This document shows positions 4,973-9,603 of a stretch of 9,603 bases of DNA, piece after piece; the first letter of the stretch is position 1; each line of letters opens with the position of its first letter. The DNA lies in the NCBI GenBank assembly GCA_964549785.1, contig CAZJXA010000127.1, positions 1 through 9,603 of the forward strand. The letters run 5' to 3'. A model generated the notes under the pieces. That model did no database searches and had not been told where the DNA came from. It worked only from the letters and a program-made list of their open reading frames with translations. The translations under genes were made by a program, and so were the position numbers. Origin of the DNA: JBEIUO01 sp964549785 (GTDB lineage Bacteria; Planctomycetota; Phycisphaerae; Phycisphaerales; UBA1924).

Positions 4973-7090
4973 TTACGGAATCGTCCGCACTTTCGGCTCG
5001 CGGTCAAAGAATCGCTTCGCGGCGGCCCGCACAAATGCCTCTCCCGCCAGATCGACGACGCCCTCGTCGGGCTCGACCCCCGCTTTGTCCAAGAGAGCCC
5101 GCGCCCCCTCGGTGTGGCCGATCGCCTTAAGGTGGCCGAAGGCGTCCATGACGAACTGCACCGCCGCCGCTTCGGAAGAGAGTTTCTTCGCCGCTGCGGG
5201 CGTGAGGATGAGGGCCACGGCGTCGACCGTCACGGAAGGACAGCCGGCCAGTTGGGCATCGGCGGCCTGTTTTTTCCCGTCGCTGAGGGTTGCTCCACCG
5301 ACCTTGGGGGCGATGACCACCGGGCGGCCGCCCCCGGCGTTGACAGCTGCAACCACCGCGCCAAGCACCTTGGCATCGGAGCCGTCATCGATGAGGATGC
5401 CGACCGAGCGACCCTTCAGCGTCTCCTTCATGTTCCCGATGATGCGGACCGCGGGCGAAAGCGGCAGGTCCAGAACCGGCGCGGCGGTGGGACTGGCTTT
5501 GGGAAGCTCCATGCCCAGCCCGTCGGCCACACGGGCCGCGAGGGATTCATCGATGTTTCGGATATTGGCGAGCATTCGGGTTCGGATGTGGACAAGCGAC
5601 ACCTTCGACAACTCAAAGATGAACGTTGAAACCACGTGATTCTGCTCGGCCTCGTGCAGCGAGCGGAAGAAGAGACGCGGCTGGGAGTAATGGTCGGCGA
5701 AACTCTCGGGCCGGATGCGTTGTTTGACCCCCTCCATCGGCTCCGCGAACGACGTAAAGCCGCGTCCGGGCGTTTCGCGCGGGCCGCCGTCTTCGCCCGC
5801 CGCCGGCAGGCTGTTCGGCTCGTAGTTGGCGCGGCCGGTGAAGGTGTTCGTCTGCATATGGCCGTCGCGCTGAAAGTTCGCGAACGGGCAGCCCTTGGGT
5901 TGGTTGATCGGGATTTGCGTGAAGTTCGGGCCGCCCAGCCGCTTGAGCTGGGTGTCGAGGTAACTGAACAGGCGGCCTTGCAACAGCGGGTCGTTGCTGA
6001 AGTCGATGCCGGGCGGGACATTGGCCGGGCAGAAGGCCACCTGCTCGGTCTCGGCGAAGAAATTGTCCGGGTATCGGTCAAGGACCATCCGCCCCACGAT
6101 GCGAACAGGCAGGACTTCCTCCGGAATAATTTTGGTGGCATCGAGGACGTCGAACGGAAGGCTGTCGGCGAAGGCCTGGTCGAAGAGTTGCAGCCCGAGT
6201 TCCCATTCCGGAAAATCGCCCCGCTCGATGGCCTCAAAGAGATCGCGCCGGTGGTAATCGGGGTCGGCCCCGGCGATCTTGACAGTCTCGTCCCACACCG
6301 TTGATTGCAGGCCGAGTTTGGGTTTCCAATGGAACTTGACGAAGGTCGACTTGCCCTCCGCGTTCACAAGCCGGAACGTGTGGACGCCGAACCCTTCCAT
6401 CATGCGGAGCGAACGCGGGATGGTCCGGTCGGACATCGCCCACATAATGGTGTGGGTGGACTCGGGCATCAGCGAGATGAAATCCCAGAACGTGTCATGG
6501 GCCGAGGAAGCCTGCGGGAAGCCACGGTCGGCTTCCATCTTGACGGCGTGGATGAGGTCGGGAAACTTCATGGCGTCTTGGATGAAGAAAACGGGAATGT
6601 TGTTGCCGACGAGGTCCCAATTGCCTTCTTTGGTATAGAACTTCACGGAGAAGCCGCGAACATCCCGGGGCGTGTCCACCGATCCCGCTCCGCCCGCAAC
6701 GGTCGAGAGGCGGGCAAACACGGGGGTGCGCTCGCCCTTGCGTTGGAAGAGATCGGCGCGGGTGATCCCCGCGAGGGATTCGGTCACCTCGAAATAGCCG
6801 TGCGCCCCGCTGCCCCGGGCGTGGACGACACGTTCGGGGATGCGTTCGTGGTCGAAGTGGAAAATCTTTTCGCGGAGGACGAAGTCTTCGAGAAGCACAG
6901 GTCCGCGAGCCCCGGCCTTGAGTTGATTCTGATTGTCCGAAATCGGGATGCCCTGCTGCGTGGTGAGGGCCGCCACGGCGCCGCCGGAAACCTGATGGGT
7001 TTCGCCGCCGGGCGGGGCGGAATCGGTGCCGCGGGCTTCCGCGTCCGAGGTGCGGGCAGGGACGGAGGCGTTCGGCTTGGACTTGCTCAT
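4973..7090 (-). CDS. katE: Large-subunit clade 2 catalase (HPII/KatE type)
   Basis: Converts hydrogen peroxide to water and oxygen using haem. I take ATG 7090 (705 residues, close to the roughly 750 of E. coli HPII) because GGGAG precedes it by 6 bases; a TTG at 7123 would add 11 residues. In 705-residue numbering the distal His is H90 (VVHARG), the distal Asn lies in GNNIPVFFIQDA (about 162-173), and the proximal haem ligand is Y377 in RLFSYLDTQ. Residues about 560-705 form the flavodoxin/GATase1-like C-terminal domain typical of large catalases (GRSVGILIDDGSDAKVLGAV). The residue 23 before the haem Tyr is C354 (AFCPANVPPGIDF), where HPII has His392. No signal peptide is seen, so it is probably cytoplasmic. 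The FHA-ATPase gene follows after 135 bases on the same strand with no clear terminator between. Confidence 0.95.
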   Translation of the reverse strand: MSKSKPNASVPARTSDAEARGTDSAPPGGETHQVSGGAVAALTTQQGIPISDNQNQLKAGARGPVLLEDFVLREKIFHFDHERIPERVVHARGSGAHGYFEVTESLAGITRADLFQRKGERTPVFARLSTVAGGAGSVDTPRDVRGFSVKFYTKEGNWDLVGNNIPVFFIQDAMKFPDLIHAVKMEADRGFPQASSAHDTFWDFISLMPESTHTIMWAMSDRTIPRSLRMMEGFGVHTFRLVNAEGKSTFVKFHWKPKLGLQSTVWDETVKIAGADPDYHRRDLFEAIERGDFPEWELGLQLFDQAFADSLPFDVLDATKIIPEEVLPVRIVGRMVLDRYPDNFFAETEQVAFCPANVPPGIDFSNDPLLQGRLFSYLDTQLKRLGGPNFTQIPINQPKGCPFANFQRDGHMQTNTFTGRANYEPNSLPAAGEDGGPRETPGRGFTSFAEPMEGVKQRIRPESFADHYSQPRLFFRSLHEAEQNHVVSTFIFELSKVSLVHIRTRMLANIRNIDESLAARVADGLGMELPKASPTAAPVLDLPLSPAVRIIGNMKETLKGRSVGILIDDGSDAKVLGAVVAAVNAGGGRPVVIAPKVGGATLSDGKKQAADAQLAGCPSVTVDAVALILTPAAAKKLSSEAAAVQFVMDAFGHLKAIGHTEGARALLDKAGVEPDEGVVDLAGEAFVRAAAKRFFDREPKVRTIP

Positions 7091-7096
7091 TGCATG

Positions 7097-7101
7097 CTCC
7101 C
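7097..7101 (-). promoter_or_regulatory. Ribosome binding site deciding the katE start
   Basis: GGGAG on the minus strand lies 6 bases before ATG 7090 and is the only well-placed Shine-Dalgarno in this part. It favours ATG 7090 over the upstream TTG at 7123, which has none. Confidence 0.65.
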
Positions 7102-7159
7102 GCGAAAAAGGCTGACGAATCAAACGAACCGCTCGTGTGGACCCCCTGTGTGCGGCGGG

Positions 7160-7189
7160 ATACTAGCCCGAGCCGTTTTGCCCTGAACA
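7160..7189 (-). promoter_or_regulatory. Weak candidate promoter for katE
   Basis: On the minus strand TGTTCA (7189-7184) and TAGTAT (7165-7160) are 18 bases apart, in the gap between the PIN-toxin gene and katE. The -10 matches 4 of 6 but the -35 only about 3 of 6. It is listed because a 153-base gap and a stress gene make an own promoter likely. Confidence 0.2.
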
Positions 7190-7243
7190 TGCGATCCGCG
7201 TTCGTACCTGGACGCCAAGCGACGGCGCCGGGAACGTCGGAGC

Positions 7244-7720
7244 TCATCGCCTTCGGTAGTGACTTCTGGCAAGGGCGGCGTCAATCAACGCACGATCGAT
7301 CCGGTAATCCGCAGGAAAACCGTGGACGACTGCCGAAAGTTCCAGGAAACTGTTTTCATCGGCTCGTTCGAGAATACCGAGCAAACCGGTGACCGCCAGG
7401 CCCCGACGACCCGCCGCAAGGCGAGCGGCCCAGTCGTCCAGGAAGACAAAGTCTGCCCCGACTTCCAGGGCGAGGTGGATAGCCGCCATCTCGCCCGCAT
7501 CCAGTTTAGGAATTACCTCGCAGGACTTGGGTGCTCGGACCCGAATCCAGTCTGGCAACCGTGACATGAATTGTTGGACGTTGGCTGGAGTGGCGAGGTG
7601 ACTGCATTCTTCCAACACAATCGGGGGAATGAGAACCGACCCGTAAAGATTTGGGAGTACGTCGATACAGCCGAGTCGGATCAGGAAATCCAGCGGTGAA
7701 CCGTCCGAAACGACCATCAT
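7244..7720 (-). CDS. PIN-domain toxin, DUF3368 family
   Basis: The 158-residue product matches the DUF3368 branch of PIN-domain ribonucleases, the toxin partners of UPF0175-like antitoxins. It begins VVSDGSPLDFLIRLG, with the first acidic residue D6, and continues LYGSVLIPPIVLEE (25-38), LDAGEMAAIHLALE (73-86) with E77, and ADFVFLDDWAARLA (89-102) with D95/D96, then AVTGLLGILERA (109-120). The acidic set for metal-dependent RNA cleavage therefore looks complete. The start overlaps the antitoxin stop as TGATG (7722-7718), the classic coupled arrangement; a second ATG follows immediately at 7717. GGGAAG about 8 bases upstream could be a weak ribosome binding site. The antitoxin frame upstream is interrupted twice, so the toxin may be uncoupled, silent or no longer harmful. 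Confidence 0.88.
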   Translation of the reverse strand: MMVVSDGSPLDFLIRLGCIDVLPNLYGSVLIPPIVLEECSHLATPANVQQFMSRLPDWIRVRAPKSCEVIPKLDAGEMAAIHLALEVGADFVFLDDWAARLAAGRRGLAVTGLLGILERADENSFLELSAVVHGFPADYRIDRALIDAALARSHYRRR

Positions 7721-7995
7721 CAGGCCGTCTTCCCGAAGACACGTTCGTGCGATCGCCGGTCAGCGTCCAGATCCTCGAGTGAATAATTGAGGGTGACGCG
7801 GCGATCGTCCAGCCACTAATTAACACTCCAGCGGTCGCCCAGACAAAGTATGCGGCCAACCTCCGCAGCGCCAAGCTTTCTCGAGCGTTAGCCCTCGATC
7901 GCGAGGGCCTCCAGCGCCGCTCGTCCGAGGTCAGAACCCCACACTTCGCGGAGCGACCGAGCTTGATCGTCGGGAATGTGAACGGTGAATGTCAT
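7720..7995 (-). pseudogene. UPF0175-like antitoxin with two in-frame stops
   Basis: From ATG 7995 (AAGGA 9 bases upstream, at 8009-8005) one frame runs 91 codons to TGA at 7722-7720, overlapping the toxin ATG. Codon 36 is TAA (7890-7888) and codon 60 is TAG (7818-7816). Both sides of each stop still read as one antitoxin: MTFTVHIPDDQA...ALEALAIEG, stop, RSRKLGAAEVGRILCLGDRW, stop, WLDDRRVTLNYSLEDLDAD. Family members typically have EGYR at the first point and an acidic residue such as E before W/F-L at the second, so single changes TAY to TAA and GAG to TAG explain both. There is no frameshift, and no in-frame ATG, GTG or TTG after codon 36 for re-initiation. A 35-residue N-terminal (strand/helix) peptide may still be made. 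Other genes here end in TAA and TGA, so recoding is unlikely. Confidence 0.8.
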
Positions 7996-8042
7996 CGGCA
8001 CGTTTCCTTTATCCGTTTCAAGCGCAGCGAGTTTCGGAAGGC

Positions 8043-8054
8043 GTCGTCCGCCGG
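8043..8054. repeat. 12-base direct repeat GTCGTCCGCCGG, copy 1
   Basis: A perfect second copy lies at 8093-8104, start to start 50 bases. Both are in the 160-base divergent region between the antitoxin remnant (leftward) and serS (rightward), and might be regulator half-sites from the time the toxin-antitoxin operon was autoregulated. Confidence 0.4.
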
Positions 8055-8092
8055 TCGCAGAGGGCTGAAAACCCCCTGGCGCGCGGGGTGTG

Positions 8093-8104
8093 GTCGTCCG
8101 CCGG
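8093..8104. repeat. 12-base direct repeat GTCGTCCGCCGG, copy 2
   Basis: This is the second copy of the 12-mer at 8043-8054. It lies about 40 bases upstream of the candidate serS -10 element. Confidence 0.4.
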
Positions 8105-8142
8105 ATATTGGCTTGGGTTCCGCGCTCCCGCGCGATCCCCTC

Positions 8143-8148
8143 TAAACT
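8143..8148 (+). promoter_or_regulatory. Candidate -10 of serS (possible leaderless start)
   Basis: TAAACT (4 of 6 to TATAAT, with the TA...T core) ends 7 bases before ATG 8156. The intervening CCGCCCC is the opposite of a Shine-Dalgarno. This TAnnnT spacing is the known signature of leaderless mRNAs in some bacteria. No convincing -35 is present. Confidence 0.35.
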
Positions 8149-8155
8149 CCGCCCC

Positions 8156-9562
8156 ATGATCGACCTGAAGCACCTCCGAGAAAACCCGCAGCATTACATC
8201 GACGGAGCCCGGAAGAAAGGCGTAGCGGTGGACATCGGTGGTTTGGTCGCTCTCGATACCGAGCGTCGCGCTGCCCTGGTACAGATGGAAGGGTTGCGGG
8301 CCGAGCAAAAGCGGATCGAGAAAGATTCGGGTCCGCAGATCGGGCGGCTGGCTGGGGCGATCAAGAAGGCGGTGGGCGATGAGGCCGCCGCGATGCAGCG
8401 GGAACTGGACGAACTCAAATCCCGTCCCGCAACCCTCAAGGCCCAGGTCGCCGAGTTCGAGAGTACGTTGCAGGCGTTGGAGCCGCGCATCTCGGAACTC
8501 CTGCTCCAGATTCCGCTCCCCCCGGACGCCGACGTCCCGCTCGGGACCGGGAGCGACGGGAATATCGAGAAGCGGCGATGGAACCCCCCGGGCTTCGACG
8601 CCGCGACCCCCTTCCGGGAGAACCGCGGCTTCGCTCCCAAGACCCACTTGGAACTCGTGCGCGACCTCAAACTCGCGGACTTTGAGCGGGGCGTCAAGTT
8701 GGGCGGCTCGCGCAGTTACATCCTGACCGGCGACGGCATGCGGTTGCACCAGGCCGTGCTGCGGTACGCGGTGGACTTCATGACCGAGCGCCACGGCTTT
8801 TCGCCAATGAGCGTGCCGGTGTTGGTCCGCGAAGAAGCGATGGTGGGGACGGGCTTCTTTCCCGCGGGGCGTGAGCAGGCGTACCAAATCGAGGAAAGCA
8901 AGCGCGGCGGCGGATACGACCTCTTCCTGACCGGGACCGGCGAAGTCGGACTGATGGGAATCCACCAGAACGAGATTCTGGACGAGGCCGTGCTCCCTCT
9001 GAAGTACGTCACGGTCTCGACGTGCTTCCGACGCGAAGCGGGGGCGGCCGGCAAGGACACCGCCGGGCTCTACCGCATCCACCAGTTCGACAAGGTCGAG
9101 CAGGTCGTGATCTGCAAGGCCAACGAGGCCGAGAGCCGCGCATGGCACACCCGCATGATCGGATTTGTGGAAGAACTCCTCCAGAGCCTCGAGATCCCGT
9201 ACCGCCTGCTCCAATGCTGCACGGGTGATCTTGGCGTCAAGAACGCCGACATGGTGGACATCGAAAGTTGGATGCCGGGCCGCGGCGAAGTCGATCAGGG
9301 CGGGCGACCGATGGGGGCGTACGGCGAGACCCATTCGGCGAGCCGCCTCTATGACTATCAGTGCCGCCGGCTCAACATGCGCTACCGAACGACCGGAGCG
9401 GATGGCAAGAGCGAGACGGTGATCTGCCATTCCCTCAACAACACGGTGCTCGCGTCCCCGCGAATCCTGATCCCACTGCTGGAGATCCACCAGCGTGCGG
9501 ACGGGCGAATCAGTGTGCCCTCGGTGCTGCGCGGATACATGGGCGGACGCGAAGTGGTTTGA
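8156..9562 (+). CDS. serS: Seryl-tRNA synthetase, atypical subtype
   Basis: Charges tRNA-Ser (and tRNA-Sec where present) with serine in the cytoplasm. The 468 residues start MIDLKHLRENP at ATG 8156; an in-frame start 22 codons upstream lacks homology to the family's opening. Residues about 30-115 are the long coiled-coil arm that grips the tRNA. The class II core shows motif 1 (FSPMSVPVLVREEAMVGTG, 215-233), motif 2 (TCFRREAGAAGKDTAGLYR, 289-307) and motif 3 (LLEIHQRADGRISVPSVLR around 441-459, with R436). The enzyme is about 40 residues longer than the usual 420-430. Its serine-pocket motif reads TGE (261-263) instead of TAE, the loop before motif 3 reads ETHSAS (391-396) instead of the common E-x-SSCSN, after an extra segment around GRGEVDQGGRP (376-386), and HSLNNT (425-430) replaces the usual TLNGS. 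Key Thr and Glu remain, so activity is expected. Confidence 0.96.
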   Translation: MIDLKHLRENPQHYIDGARKKGVAVDIGGLVALDTERRAALVQMEGLRAEQKRIEKDSGPQIGRLAGAIKKAVGDEAAAMQRELDELKSRPATLKAQVAEFESTLQALEPRISELLLQIPLPPDADVPLGTGSDGNIEKRRWNPPGFDAATPFRENRGFAPKTHLELVRDLKLADFERGVKLGGSRSYILTGDGMRLHQAVLRYAVDFMTERHGFSPMSVPVLVREEAMVGTGFFPAGREQAYQIEESKRGGGYDLFLTGTGEVGLMGIHQNEILDEAVLPLKYVTVSTCFRREAGAAGKDTAGLYRIHQFDKVEQVVICKANEAESRAWHTRMIGFVEELLQSLEIPYRLLQCCTGDLGVKNADMVDIESWMPGRGEVDQGGRPMGAYGETHSASRLYDYQCRRLNMRYRTTGADGKSETVICHSLNNTVLASPRILIPLLEIHQRADGRISVPSVLRGYMGGREVV

Positions 9563-9582
9563 ATGAACGGGTCGGAAAAATC

Positions 9583-9603
9583 CCCCTCCGCTTTGCGGAG
9601 GGG
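9583..9603. terminator. Intrinsic terminator after serS, cut by the window edge
   Basis: CCCCTCCGC and GCGGAGGGG form a perfect 9-base stem around a TTT loop, 20 bases after the serS stop. The T-run expected after the stem lies beyond the window. On the left side AAAAAT precedes the stem, giving ATTTTT on the minus strand, so it could also terminate a converging gene from the right. Confidence 0.8.

Noticed and set aside
4611..5639. 342-residue plus-strand open frame across the ATPase/catalase junction
   Set aside because: It is antisense to two well-supported genes, with Ser/Arg/Ala-rich shadow composition and no domain.
7506..7874. 122-residue minus-strand frame with a hydrophobic start
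   Set aside because: It overlaps the antitoxin remnant and the PIN toxin in another frame. The start resembles a signal peptide only by composition, and it has no ribosome binding site.
7816..7890. Alternative genetic code reading the antitoxin stops as sense codons
   Set aside because: katE ends in TAA and the small cutC-linked gene ends in TAA at natural protein ends. Other genes end in TGA, and no intact gene contains in-frame TAA or TAG.
7888..8157. 89-residue version of the antitoxin fragment starting at 8157
   Set aside because: The first 54 residues read like random GC-rich translation and overlap the serS start. ATG 7995 has a Shine-Dalgarno and begins exactly where the family does.
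8018..9490. 490-residue minus-strand open frame
   Set aside because: It is the antisense shadow of serS, whose three class II motifs are unmistakable.

Overview
The window is GC-rich, and its gene content and protein style point to a bacterium of the Planctomycetota, probably class Phycisphaerae. The main clues are a secreted Cys/Asn/Thr-rich protein (1-1730) of a kind I associate with Phycisphaerae genomes, a seryl-tRNA synthetase of an atypical subtype, an FHA-fused secretion ATPase, and a weak or absent Shine-Dalgarno signal before several genes. The taxonomic call is from memory of protein families, not from a search.

Layout from left to right. (1) 1-1730, minus strand: the first 576 residues of a secreted surface protein that runs off the left edge; a longer open frame on the opposite strand is a GC-driven shadow. 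(2) 1731-2275: a divergent intergenic region of about 545 bases with an unusual density of signals. It holds a good sigma70-type promoter for the surface protein with a palindrome over its -35, a leader of about 125 bases with two strong hairpins (the second followed by seven T), a G-quadruplex-capable tract, an operator-like repeat cluster and a 12-base direct repeat. (3) 2276-3133, plus strand: cutC and, three bases later, a 50-residue single-pass membrane protein. (4) 3179-4837, minus strand: a GspE/PilB-type ATPase whose N-terminus is an FHA phosphothreonine-binding domain. (5) 4973-7090, minus strand: a large-subunit clade-2 catalase (KatE/HPII type). (6) 7244-7995, minus strand: a toxin-antitoxin locus in which the PIN-domain toxin is intact but the antitoxin frame carries two in-frame nonsense codons. 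(7) 8156-9562, plus strand: serS, followed by a hairpin terminator at the right edge.

Functionally this is a mixture of housekeeping (serS), stress defence (katE), a decaying toxin-antitoxin module, and envelope or secretion functions (surface protein, FHA-GspE ATPase, small membrane protein). The four minus-strand genes from 7995 to 3179 lie in one direction, but the gaps of 153 and 135 bases between PIN and katE and between katE and the ATPase do not demand one operon. I found no tRNA, rRNA, CRISPR array, insertion sequence or transposase. No clearly new multi-gene system is evident. The observations most worth following are the doubly interrupted antitoxin beside an intact toxin, the structured leader of the surface-protein gene, the FHA-ATPase fusion, the Cys in place of His near the catalase haem, and the cutC-coupled small membrane protein.
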